A stretch of 64,000 bases of DNA from Diospyros lotus. Lineage: Eukaryota; Streptophyta; Magnoliopsida; Ericales; Ebenaceae. The stretch is from NCBI RefSeq assembly GCF_014633365.1, contig NC_068338.1, positions 50,355,716-50,419,715 on the forward strand, written 5' to 3'. A program made the position numbers and the translations under genes. The notes beneath the pieces are model-generated. The model searched no databases and had not been told where the DNA came from. It was given only the letters and a program-made list of their open reading frames with translations. Of the stretch, positions 21,875 to 32,919 are shown in pieces; position 1 is the first letter of the stretch, and each line of letters opens with the position of its first letter.

Positions 21875-24800
21875 TCAAATCTCGTCATCCCATAAATCTT
21901 GAATGGTCTTATATGGGCTTGTGGTTCCATTGACAAGGAACTCTCCTCTCATGATTTTCCTCTCTTCCATCTTCTCAATGCTGAGTAAATCCTGATCATC
22001 CAATCTCAGATCAAGGGCCCCCAAGTTTTCCTTCATCCTCTGTTCGTTGAAGCTCTTGACAATTACACTAGCGCCCTTGGATAGCCCCCAACTTAGTGCA
22101 ACCTACATGGAGTTTATTTCACTTATATTTCATTTTGGATATGTAAACAATATTACTCTTACATGATTTTTTTTCAAATAAAAATAACTAGAAATGACAT
22201 GTCAATAATGTTTTTGCAATTTCAAATTACTATAATCGCTTTTTTATCTTTTAGTAAATAAATATGGTAATTATACAATTCTAATTGCATTTTTTTTATA
22301 TAAATTAGTGTAAATTATACAAAACACCATTATATCGGGCACATCTCTCATTAAGAGTAGGGTAAAATAACCATTTTACCAATTTTTCTTCAACTCTTTC
22401 TTATATTTTTCTTCTCTTTTTGAATTAATTTCTCTAAACATGAAAATGTAAAAATTAATTTTTCTTTCTTCATAGAAAGAGACAATTGAGTTCACTAGAA
22501 CCTAGTCATAATTGAGTTCTAGCGAGACTAATGATGATCAGTGACAATCATCTTTGTTGTTGTAGAAAGAAAGAAGTTGATGAGAAAAATATTTGATTAC
22601 CAAAACAAGAAAACGAGAGATAAAGAAAAAAAAAAAGAAATTTTGGATAATTTTTAAATTTTTTCTATACTTAGTAATTTTCAAAATTTAACGATGATTG
22701 TTTAATGGAATGGGTAAGCTGTTTTAAACTTTAAGGGTTAAGGATTGTAAATTTTAAGAAATCAAGCGGGGTCTCTTGAAATAGAAAAAACTTCAGGAGG
22801 GTGTTAAGTGTATTTATTCTAAAAATTATGGAAAGAGAAGAGAAGATACTTGAGCAGGGGTTGCATGGTGCTTGAGAGCAATGGATCGGATGATAGGGTG
22901 ATCCACCACAGCCGTTGATCCCCATGCATTGCCTGGCCCACCAAGCGGTGAGTAAGCGCTTACATGGATGTTGTGGTCCCCACATACCTCTATCAGCTTT
23001 CTTTGCCTCCACGTTGGATGCATTTCCACCTGTAGTAAGCAACAGCAGCAGGGAAATGAATATACAGTAAAAAAAAAAAAAAATACATCTTAAATGCAGC
23101 AATTTGTGATTCAATACTGAATGTACAGTAAGAAGAAGAAGAAGAAGAGGCTACGGCTGCTTGCCTGATTGAGAGCAGGAGGGACAGAAGCAAAGTCCAG
23201 GAGGTGTTGGATTTTGTTGGAAGAGAAATTACTGACACCAATGGACCTACAGAGGCCCATGTCCAAGCATTTCTCCATGGCGGCCCATGTTGTCTCCAAG
23301 CCCAGTCCACTTTCAAAGTCATCTTCCTTTGGGACTGCATAAGTTGCCCAAGGCTTTAACTTCACCGGCCAGTGCACCAAGTACATGTCCACATATTCCA
23401 TCCCCAACTTCCTACAACATTAATAATGCCATGTCATGTCATGTCATGCCATGGGTTACAGCTAAATAATTGATAAGAAGGGTAGGCCAAAAATCAATTC
23501 TACTTGGGCATCTAACCTTACATTAACTCTCAAATGAGTAAGATTGGGGTACATTTAATATAATGAAGCCCTTTAACAAAGCCTTTAAGAAAAATGATAT
23601 CTTTATTAGTATTTGTATAAAAAATGTCACTTTTTAATTCTTAATATATAAGTACACATAAATCTATTGTATCTTTGCTTGAAACATGGGACAAAAGGAG
23701 ATTCCTCGTTCCTCTACAAAGCACAAACCCCAAATCTGCATGGATTCCGAATCCTTAATTTTTTTTTTTTTTTTTTAAGTCTACCCAAATCTCCAACCCT
23801 TAAAGAACAAAATTGCTGACCCGAATCATTTCGGATCTGCAATCTCCAAGTTGCCATATTATGCATAAACACTGAAACCAGAGTCTTTTGTCATCAAATC
23901 CAGCCAAAGTGATTAAATATAGGTCCAAGACAAGATGTAGTGTTTGAGTTTGATGCTTCATAATAAGTTAATTAATGTATTTTAATTTTTGTATAATTAT
24001 TAAATTTTAATTTGTATTATAATTTTTTTTAATTTTTGGTCAAATTAACATGATATATATTAATATAAACTTGAAAATTACTTGATTGTGGGAGTTATCT
24101 TAATTTTAACATTAAGTAATTTTTAAGTTTATATTAATGTATGTTGTGTTGGTCTTTATTAATAGAATTTGATAAAAAAGAAAAGAAAAAATAATAATAA
24201 AAATTAATTTTTAGTGGTAGTGATGTCAAAAATTAAAATATAGTGACAGTTTGTTCCGAAGTATAAAGTTGAGGGACTCTGATTATGTAATTGTGAAATA
24301 ATACTATTCTTGAATTATTGTGTATGTTTATCTTGTATAACATAAATGATGTATTATACAGTATAAAATTTTAATGTACAGTACAATTCGAATACCATTT
24401 AATGTATAATATACACAGATCAATATTCATATTGTATAATATACTATTTATGTTACACAAAATACCTTTTTATATTATAAAAGATACCATGCATAGTCCC
24501 CGACTGGTGTAGTACGGATGGTTCACATGATAAAATATTGCACCCAAAGATGTAAGTTTGAGTCATGATAGTCGCAGAGTGGGAGTTTCATCCTCTTATG
24601 GGGGTGGCTCCTTGTGGGCACTATGCATTGTGCCTTCTACCTTGGGGACTGTCGTGTACCGTGATTAACTCCTTTCACGTGCGTGGAACAATGTGTGAAG
24701 CCCTTAAAGTGAGAAATTTCACATTTTTGCACCCAAAGATACGATGCATAGAAGCATAGATATACTTACTTTAAAGTTTGGTTGAGTGCAGAGAGGGGAT

Positions 24801-25173
24801 CATGGTGATCACTGCTCCACAGTTTGGAAGTGAGAAAGGTGTCTTCCCGGTCAATCATCTGACCATGAATTGCTTCTGTTAAGGCCTCTCCCACTGCAGG
24901 TTCAGACCCATATATTCTTGCTGTATCAAAGTGCCTGTATCCCATCTGGCATATACGCCACAAAACCACTGTTTACTTACCCCGTTTCCCATGCAAATTC
25001 ACAATTAGGAGGAGGAATAAAAATACTATACATATATATATATATACCTGGAGAGCCATATGAACTGCCTGCTTGGTTTCCTTTCTGTCATTCATAGAAG
25101 AGAAAGTCCCAAAACCCATGATAGGTATGGTTGTGCCACTGTTTAGCAGTACTGTCACCTGATTGTTCTTCAT
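21875..25173 (-). CDS. NADPH-dependent aldo-keto reductase (AKR4-like), five exons
   Basis: Exons on the minus strand are 25173-25048, 24945-24770, 23411-23165, 23029-22850 and 22102-21875, giving 318 residues, the normal family length. The full AKR catalytic tetrad is visible: Asp and Tyr in FDTARIYGSE, Lys in LTSKLW, and His in YLVHWP. GVSNFSSNKI, the NQVEMHP junction and SAYSPLG are the usual strand and cofactor-loop motifs, and IVKSFNEQR matches the adenosine-phosphate site that favours NADPH. The family reduces carbonyls to alcohols; close plant relatives include codeinone, methylecgonone and polyketide reductases, so the substrate cannot be assigned. No signal peptide is seen, which suggests a cytosolic enzyme. 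The gene is tail to tail with the F-box gene, 199 bp apart. Intron 3 begins with GC instead of GT. Confidence 0.93.
22103..22849 (-). other. AKR intron 4, AT-rich
   Basis: A GT-AG intron on the minus strand. Nothing else is recognised. Confidence 0.7.
23030..23164 (-). other. AKR intron 3 with GC-AG boundaries
   Basis: The exon ends AATCAG and the intron starts GCAAGC; the acceptor is CTACAG before GTGGAAATG. Only this boundary keeps the conserved NQ/VEMHP join in frame. A (GAA)n repeat lies at about 23130-23150. Confidence 0.85.
24503..24745 (+). repeat. Possible tRNA-derived SINE in AKR intron 2
   Basis: The block has a box-A-like TGGTGTAGTACGG near 24505 and a box-B-like AAGTTTGAGTC near 24552, followed by about 180 bp of GC-richer unique sequence set inside an AT-rich intron (23412-24769). 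This layout fits a tRNA-derived SINE. No target duplication could be confirmed. Confidence 0.4.
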
Positions 25174-27097
25174 TTCTCTGTCTCTCCCAAAAATGCATGT
25201 TACTCATATATATATATATATAAATAGGATATATACACGCCAAAGTCAACTACCCTTAATTAAACTGTTCTCTTTCTTCTCTCAAGAATCAAGATATTGC
25301 ACCGCCAGTGCTCGCTAACCCAAAGTTTAAGATTAATTAATTAATGTAATCCTGTGAGATTGAGAGTGACCGGCTGATGTGAGGGAGCTGAAACTGAACA
25401 TGCATATCACAGCAATGGGATTTGCCATATCCTTTTGGGATTCCAGTAAGTAACCCTTCACTCCAAGAAAAGCCAAACCCGGTTTATTTATTTATTTATT
25501 TATTTATTTTTTCGTTTTAGTACTCGCGTGCTGACGTTATTAATTGGTAATTTATGGGTTCACAAAATTAGTAAGGTGGTCGTTTAACTTTTTCCCTCAC
25601 ACGATTGTTCTATTTAACGGGTACCCAATGCATATATACGTATAATGTACACATAGTTATATAATTATTATTGCATATTAAGAATGACTCTATTCAGTGA
25701 GATTAAAAATTATAATTATTATTGTTATATTATATACATAATATGTGGCATATTAAATTCCGAAAAAATAAAAAATTGAACAGGTCAAGAGAGTTATAAT
25801 TGAGTTGTTGCGAGGAGTGCCCACATTTAATTAAGAGTTTGGGCATGCAAGCCGTCCAAAGGAAAAAGAAAAGAAGAGGTCAAGGTTACAGTGTTAATTA
25901 CAGAATATATATGGTTTGAAATACCATAAATCTAATCTTAAAATATAATATAATATAATATATATATATATATATATAGTGAGCAACAGTTATGACATGA
26001 AAGTTTGGTTTCTGTATAATGATGGGTGCTAGCTAGGTAGAAGGAGTCTCAGTAATGGAGGTTGGAATTAATGTTAGGGTTCGAGGATGTTTGTATAATC
26101 CAGAGCATATCCACCGCCTCTCTTAACATACATATATTAATTGTAACTACAACCTCAAACATATCCACCGCCCCTTTTGCATATCTCTTCTACTTCGTCT
26201 TCCTTTCTCACATTGTTATTATTATTATTATTTAACTCAAACCTTGCAAACGGATGTTGCCAGCTACATATAATGAAGTGGTTCTTGGTTTAGCGCGAGC
26301 GACAAGTCAGAGGTGTAACGCTTAGATCCTAAGTTCAGTTCCTGTAATTGCATGATTTTCTTCAGATACTTCTCTAATTTCTTGTTAGCTTTCATTTGTT
26401 TTGTATTAATTTGATATATTTATTTTGGTTATTAAGCCAAGATTTGTGGATCAAATAACCATTTTGAAGTCATGTCCACTGATGTGAGATGGAGATTTAA
26501 CCAGAAAGCCTTGTGCATATATATGCCTAAGAACCATGATAAAAGAAGATCGAGCTGGCAGGAATCATATCCAATCCAAGACATAAATTAATTAAGAATC
26601 AAACAACTAAGTAAAGGGATTCATTCAGAACTTTTGTCAAGTATATAGTTATGTACTTAGAATTAGTATCACACTGCTGAATTAATTAGAAGATTGAGGC
26701 TATCATCTAATTAACAGATAATCTGGAATTCATTTTGAACTAGCTAGCTAGTTCATGTTCATATATGGGGGGGTTGGTTTAGGGGATGATTTGAGATCTA
26801 ATTTGGGATTGATTTAGGACATATATAATTTGGCATCTAATTAGTATATGCATGCATCTTGTATTGAATTAGATAAAGGCGGATCATATATAGGCTGGAC
26901 ATAAATTACACAAAAATCTTAATCTATATATTGCATTCTTTTAAATTTTCCATGACTTGAGAGTGTCATTGTCTGATCTCTCCAGGAATTAATGTACATA
27001 CTAAACAACAGAACTTAAAAGTTAATACATTTTCTAAAATATTAATTAACATGAATATATAGGTACACTAACAGTATCCGACGTTACTTTTATTATC
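25174..27097. other. Intergenic DNA upstream of the AKR gene
   Basis: It contains microsatellites: (TTTA)n at about 25481-25510, (TA)n at about 25953-25978, and (ATT)n near 26217-26232. A GC-richer patch at about 26285-26365 has tRNA-like box A/B words (GGTTTAGCGCGAGCG, AAGTTCAGTTCC) and may be a SINE remnant. No gene is seen. Confidence 0.5.
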
Positions 27098-28157
27098 TTA
27101 CAGCACAGCAAAACAACACGGAAAGACCATCACCCACTCAGTTCTAGCCTCTTGCGCTAACTTTAGGGGGGGAATTCTTCCACCCACTGAGGTTATTGAA
27201 CGCGACGTGTTGAAGGTCTCCAGTTTGCTACAGTTCTCAAAATTGGATGGAATCGTCCCTGTCAACAGATTGTGCGATAAATTAACTTTGTCGATCCACG
27301 GAATGGGCCCAGAAAATTGGCGGTTCGATAAATCAATGGCTTTGAGCCCCTCCAGTTTGCCCGGACTCGCCGGAATTGGCCCCGATAATCGGTTCCCGAA
27401 TATCAACAACATCTGGAGCTTGGACAGTTTCCCGATTCCAATGGGGAGTGCGCCGGGAAGATTATTGTGGCTGAGATCCAAGTACTTTAAGTTGGACAAC
27501 TTGCCAAACTTGGGCGGAATCTGGCCCTCGAACCTGTTGTTTCCGAGGTCTATTGTCGTGAGCTTAGCCAAGTAGCCCAACTCGCCGGGCAGGGCACCGG
27601 TGAAGCTGTTGCTAAAAGCACTGAAGACGGTAAGGAATTTGAGCTTTGATATCCCCGGCGGAAACGTGGAGTTAAACATGTTGTGACTGACTGATGTCGA
27701 GAGTTCTGAGATACGGTAGCTCGAAAATGGGAGTCGGAAGGGTGCTGTCGAAAGCGTTTGCGCTCAAATTCAGGCGATGAAGGTGGGTCAAGTATCTTAT
27801 CTCCGGCGGAATTCTGCCGGAGAGGTTGCGCCTGGAGAGGTCCAGCACCGTGACTTGGAAGGCCTTCCGGTCACATTTGACGCCGGACCACGAGCACCAA
27901 ACAGGCTTAGAACCAGCAGCATTAGTAGACGTGGACAAGGCTGGGGTGGGGTCCCACTGCCAGTCATCTAAGGTTTTGAGAGGGTCGTTGAGGGAGGATT
28001 TCAGGGAGAGGAGGGCGGAGAGCTGCAGGGGAACGGCGCCGGCGGTGGTGGGGGAGGAGAAGACTAGGAATATTCTAAGAAAGAAGAAAACTGAAAATGT
28101 GGTGAGAAAGAGAGGGAAAGAAGAAGAAGAAGAAGAAGAAGGGCGGTAGTGGTTCAT
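27098..28157 (-). pseudogene. TDR/PXY-like LRR receptor kinase pseudogene (ectodomain only)
   Basis: On the minus strand the frame starts at 28157 with a Ser-rich signal peptide, then an LRR N-terminal cap (LSALLSLKSSL, W-x-C-S-W-S-G-V-K-C) and the first LRRs (LDLSRRNLSGRIPPEIRYL). It ends in a stop at 27672-27674. Reading continues in another frame from 27679 (FPPGISKLKFLTVFSAFSN) through about six more LRRs to a stop at 27098. These segments closely resemble TDR/PXY, which has about 22 LRRs, a transmembrane helix and a kinase. Here the middle repeats are missing, the sequence ends soon after the SHNLLTGTIPS repeat, and no kinase domain lies beyond it. The frame break coincides with a repeated 4-bp unit. 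I infer a decayed paralogue; a secreted fragment cannot be excluded. Confidence 0.82.
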
Positions 28158-29051
28158 GGCTTTTGGTGGATTGTGTTTGAGAAATGGGTTCTTTGGAGAG
28201 AAGCAAATTTAAGGGACGGAAGGTTTTGATGGCGGAGAGAATTGCTTTTTTGGAGTGTTGGGCGCAGAGGGTGTTTCATGATTATTAGTTTCTTCAGTGG
28301 GTTCTGTTGGCTATGAAATTTGAAGAAAGAGAGGAGGGAGGGAGAGAGAGAGAGAGAGAGTGTGTGTGTGTGTGAAACTAGTAATACTTCCACCACACCA
28401 CTATTCCTTCTTCTCCCTCTCCTTCTTCCAACTTCTACTCAAATTTCTACCCGTCATGATAATAAGCTAAGCCTGCTGAGCTCCCTTTCAGTAGTATTTT
28501 ACCTTTCTCTGCACCCCCCCCCCCCCCCCCCCCTCCTACAATACTACTTTTGTTTTCTTGGATTTCTTTCTCCTTTTCTTTTCCCTCTCTACTTTTTCAT
28601 CATTCCTCCTCCTTTATCTTTAGCCGAACAATTTGATAAATTTGCCCAACAGTGACCATTGTCCCTCACAGTCACAGGATCCAAGAAAGTCATTTCAGTT
28701 TGTTCTTTATGCTAAATTGCAATATAGAGATAGCCAGCCAGCCATTGGCCTTACTCTTATGTGACGATACCTCATTGGACCACGCCCCCACCCCGTAATC
28801 ACATACATTATACATTTGTTGCCAAATTCCCTTCGATTATCTATCTATCCCTCATATCAACCCCTCATCCGTATTCTCTTATTCTATTTGTTTTCAGGTT
28901 TTCTATTATATACTGGCACTGGCGCGGGTATTCAAATGGATGAATGGACCAAAATGTCTCCCCCCCCCTGATGTTCTGAAGCAATGTGGGGGACGAGCCA
29001 TGTTCCTAGAGGAGAATTTTGCCCTCCTCCTCTCTGTCAGTTTGATTTAAG
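28158..29051. other. Upstream DNA of the receptor pseudogene, with microsatellite and C-tract
   Basis: It holds a (GA)n(TG)n microsatellite at about 28341-28374, a run of 20 C residues at 28514-28533 in a pyrimidine-rich region, and a shorter C-tract near 28961-28969. No gene is seen. Confidence 0.6.
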
Positions 29052-29711
29052 GTGAGATGTCAAAAGGGCTGAGGTAGGCCCGGGCACCAGAATTTGGGCT
29101 CATAGCCCGGCCCGTGGCCCATTGGGCTTGACCCGTTGGAATCTTATGGGCCCGGTTAGTTAGGCCCATTGGACCCGCCCGTTGGAATCTTATGTTATTC
29201 CCAACGTTTCTTGTTTATTTATTTTTTTAATTATGTTATTTTTTATTAATTATTGATATTGAATGTTAAAAAATTTACATTTCGTAATATATATAAATAA
29301 TAATCATCAATATATTAAAAAAATTTAAGTTAAATTTTTTATATATTTAAATTATAAATGAACATTCTCATTTTTATATGTGTATTATTTTTCATATCAA
29401 TTCATTATAAAATTTATCAGGAAATTTTGAAATATAAAATGATGAAATAATATTTAAAATTTAAGATAGAAAATTGTTTAAAAAAATTAATTTTTATATA
29501 TGCATTATTTTGATATTTATATATGTATTATTTTTAAAAAAAATTATTCAAAAAAAAAAAAGATCGGGACTGATCTGATGGGCTGGGCCGAGCCCTACCC
29601 GCAACAAAAAAGGTCGGATTGGGCCCAGCCCTTTTAGTAAATGGGCTGGCTCGACCAGTTTAAAAAGTCCATGAACCATACCAGGTCGGCCCGGTCATTT
29701 TGACATCTCTA
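29052..29711. mobile_element. Non-autonomous hAT-like element (MITE)
   Basis: The ends are inverted repeats: GAGATGTCAAAA near 29054-29065 on the left and TTTTGACATCTC near 29698-29709 on the right. Each is followed inward by GGGCC-rich subterminal repeats (for example GGCCCGGGC, GCCCGGCCCG, GGCTGGGCCGAG). The core, about 29215-29560, is extremely AT-rich with no coding capacity. GGGCC-rich ends with a GATGTCAAAA start are typical of plant hAT MITEs. No clear 8-bp target duplication was found. Confidence 0.7.
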
Positions 29712-30522
29712 AATTCTCAAGGGGGAAGCTTTTGAATGATGGCTGATGTTCACTTTGTTATCATTTAATGATGTTAAAGCATGCATACTAATTATAACAA
29801 AGCTTTAAAGCCAATCATTCTCAACCCCATGTTTTATTTCATTTAATCAAGAAAATCAAGGTTTTTTTGGAATAATTTTTTTGTTTTGTTTATTCCAATC
29901 ATCATATTAATTTAACTTTGTTCATATGAAATGAATATTAATTAGTGGATATAACAATTTTTGTTTATCTCATTGTCATATTTTATTATTCTTATTTATA
30001 TATATATATATTATTTTAATGATTTGACATTTTTTGTATATTTATTTAGAAAGTTAAATGGAGTATACTTGTACGTTTATTTTCTATTTTATTCTTCAGT
30101 CTCGCTCATTTCATCATTCTGCGACAAAATCAATTCTAACACCACTACAATATTAATACAAGTATATATAGTACTCGAATAATTTACACTTTTGAATATT
30201 ACAAGACATAAACACTTGTAAATTACTACAGCTAGTACAATGATAACAACACAAATTGCTAATATATAATAATCACATATAACAACACCACCTTTTTTTT
30301 TTTTTTTTTTGACAAGTGGGCTATAAAAGAAGGGATGAATTACCATCATTTTTCATTTTTCAAGCTATTACAATAACATGTCAAAATTTTGTTACTGTAA
30401 CAATCAATGTAATTAATTCAAACCTAAAAGTGGTACAAAGCGCAAAATATACTGCAAATAAATATACTGTCCAAAAAAAATGGTAAGACATATGTAATGT
30501 CAAAATGATGACGTGATTCTTT
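29712..30522. other. AT-rich intergenic DNA
   Basis: It has (TA)n near 29999-30012 and a T-tract near 30292-30310. The right part is the probable 3'UTR of the minus-strand gene ending at 30523. Confidence 0.5.
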
Positions 30523-31152
30523 CTAAGTAGGGATGAGACCGCCTTGAAGTTTCATCTCACAGAAACAACCAGAAAGCCTTACCATCACAAAGCCCATCAC
30601 CGCTGCGCCCACAGCCATTCCGCTTCCCAAAACCGCACAATTCTTCACCCAAGACCACTTCTTCACCCAGGCCTCCACTCTCCTCTCTTCCCTCCCACTA
30701 CCCTCCGTCGTAATCGCCGCTGCCTCCATCGGTTCCTTCTCCTCCACCACCGGATCAGAAAAATTGCTTTGAGCCTCTTCATGATGAACCGGCGAACCTA
30801 CGTCAGTCAACCACCCCTCATCACCGTCTTTGAGGCAGGATTCGGTACAAAAACACTGGGATGTGGCATCGAATGGTCGGTCCGAGGCAGAAGTTGTACG
30901 GTGGAGCCAATCATGGAAGCTTTGGAAGTCAGCCTGGAATCGTGCAAGCAAGTGGTCTATTTGGTGGGGATGGGAAAGGGGGCCGGAAGCCGTCTCCGCG
31001 ATGAAGCGTTTGTTCAAGAAGAGGAAGCGTTGGTGGATGTCGTCAGAGAGGGGTTGTCGGTAAGGAGAGTTTGGCGAGAGGTTGAAGAGACGAACGAGAT
31101 CGGATTCGAGTTCCAGGAGTTTCTTTTGCAAGTTTGCGTATGGGCCTGCCAT
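30523..31152 (-). CDS. Small membrane-anchored plant protein, DUF7610-like
   Basis: A single-exon gene of 209 residues from the ATG at 31152. The upstream in-frame ATG at 31230 would add 26 residues, but the MAGPYANLQKKLLELESDL start fits a family that begins with a short helix. The N-terminal two thirds is helical, with a predicted coiled coil near residues 5-25 and a QRFLFLNKRF block. A Cys pair follows (CFCTESC), then an acidic linker. A hydrophobic helix near residues 175-200 (CAVLGSGMAVGAAVMGFVMV) suggests a C-terminal membrane anchor. The layout resembles uncharacterised plant DUF7610 proteins; no biochemical role is known. It is supported by GC-rich codon-like composition relative to its AT-rich surroundings. 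Confidence 0.72.
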   Translation of the reverse strand: MAGPYANLQKKLLELESDLVRLFNLSPNSPYRQPLSDDIHQRFLFLNKRFIAETASGPLSHPHQIDHLLARFQADFQSFHDWLHRTTSASDRPFDATSQCFCTESCLKDGDEGWLTDVGSPVHHEEAQSNFSDPVVEEKEPMEAAAITTEGSGREERRVEAWVKKWSWVKNCAVLGSGMAVGAAVMGFVMVRLSGCFCEMKLQGGLIPT

Positions 31153-31433
31153 CTCTGTAGGGGAGGGGGTGTTGCATCTGGCCTTCCACCGTATCAATGA
31201 ATAATGGATTGGATTCTTCCACTTGGGCAATTTTGTGGGACGTGTTATGAGGGATTGTGACCATTATTTCAAGAGACACGACCTTTGAATTAACCCAATA
31301 AAATCTCTACGCCCAAATATTCAGTATAATTATGAGATAGCATATTCACGTATATATATCGATTATCACAATTCAATTTACAATTATTTTTTAAAAAAAT
31401 TATGAAAAAAAATCACTGATATTTTTGTTTCCC

Positions 31434-31464
<31 letters not shown>

Positions 31465-31558
31465 AAATAAAGCTTTACTCTGCATCTACTCTTCAATAAT
31501 TCATCCAAAATTACATCATCAATCAGACATTGCTTCATCCTTTTTCGTCGAGACATGA
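31153..31558. other. Intergenic DNA with a C24-A13 tract
   Basis: A run of 24 C (31431-31454) is followed directly by 13 A (31455-31467), about 90 bp upstream of the next ATG. The segment lies between two divergent genes. Confidence 0.7.
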
Positions 31559-31921
31559 ATGACCTCAAGAAACTCAATCTCAGCCGCCATTCTCGTCTTC
31601 CTAAACCTCGTAATCTTCTCTTCTCTTCAGCCTCTCCGCCCACTCAAACCTGTCCCAGGAACGCCCTGCAACTGGGACCCCTGCTCCAATTTGCTCGGCT
31701 CACTGGTCGGAGAGGCGGTCGTCACAAATTACGATGCCAACCCACCCGTGCTGCAACTCGCTGATCGAACTGGTCGACGTCGAGGCTTCTGCTTGCCCCT
31801 GCGTCGCCATCAAAGCCAACCTTCTGGGCATCAATCTGAAAGTCCCGCTTTCGTTGAATCTGCTTCTCAGTGCCTGCATGTGGAAAGGCGCTCCCCTCAT
31901 GGTTTCCAGTGTTCTTGTTAA
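31559..31921 (+). pseudogene. Hybrid proline-rich / hydrophobic-seed-protein (8-Cys motif) gene with two compensating frameshifts
   Basis: The frame is open for 120 residues from 31559. It starts with a clear signal peptide (SAAILVFLNLVIFSSL), then the start of an 8-Cys lipid-transfer-like domain: TPCNWDPCSNLLGSLVG. The rest of that domain (PCCNSLIELVDVEAS, CPCVAIKANLLGINLKVPLSL) is present but in the next frame, from about 31734 to 31885. The first frame is regained at the end for the family's GFQC tail (PHGFQCSC). So one shift near 31725-31745 and a second near 31885-31900 cancel each other, and about 50 residues in the middle are read out of frame, destroying the CC, CxC and later Cys positions. 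The intact family is small, secreted and cell-wall or lipid associated. This copy probably cannot fold. Confidence 0.82.
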
Positions 31922-32919
31922 TTAGCAAGCTTCTTCTGTTCATTTCTTCTTCATCAGATCGTTAGTTTCTTATTAATTAGTTTGTTTCAGAAGCTTCTTG
32001 GTGGTAGCTATAGGATTAAGAATAAGAACTAAGAAGCCTTCGTTGTCACGCAACCTACCAATTTCCAAATTGAATGAAAAGCTAATTAAGCTAAGGGATT
32101 GTTCAGCTGTTGAAATTTTTTTTTTTTGTTTTATAATTTTAATTTTTCATTAAATAATTAAATCTCTCATTAAAAAATTGAGAACTCAGTTTTTAATTTT
32201 TTAACTTTATACCATAAATTAAAAAAATATATTATTTTTAATATTCTTAAGTTTTTTAAAAATAAATACTATGATGTTTTGAAACATAAAAGCTTAGGAA
32301 GTCTTTAATTATAAAATTAGAATTAAATTTGCTTAATTAATTTCTTGAATTTATGCATGCATGTGCAAACGGGACTTGATATATATAATTCTATAATTAA
32401 GCTGTTTTTTTTTTATCTCCAACTCACCTGTTAAATTGCTTTAATTACTGATATTTTACTATATATATTATTATATACAGGTTACTTTTGGCTTTACTAT
32501 TGTCAATTTAGAGATGAAGGCGGATGATCTTACTTGCTGCCCAACCCACAACCCGTGCTAAAAATTTTAGTTGTATGAATTTGAAAATACTACAATACAA
32601 TGTAAATGTAAACTTTTACTTAGAGGGTTAACATAGGTCAGTTTACTGATAATTAGAAGCATGTGATGGAAGAATTAACCTTCATGGAGCTTCATATATA
32701 TATATATATGGCTAAATCTTCATCTTCACTCTCACACTGTAAACATATATATTATTAGTTGACTAGCTAGTCTAATTGGGGTGTCATGCTTGTGGGTGAG
32801 AAAAAAGAGTCGTTGATCCTAGTTTTCTAATATATATATATAACTGTTTTACAGATCTTAATTATCTAGATAATCAAAAACAAAAGTCAGGGAAGAATGA
32901 AAAAATCATCAAATTAGTA
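31922..32919. other. AT-rich intergenic DNA
   Basis: It contains T-tracts and (TA)n near 32694-32708 and 32830-32842. No gene is seen; the two flanking genes are convergent, so both 3'UTRs should lie here. Confidence 0.5.
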
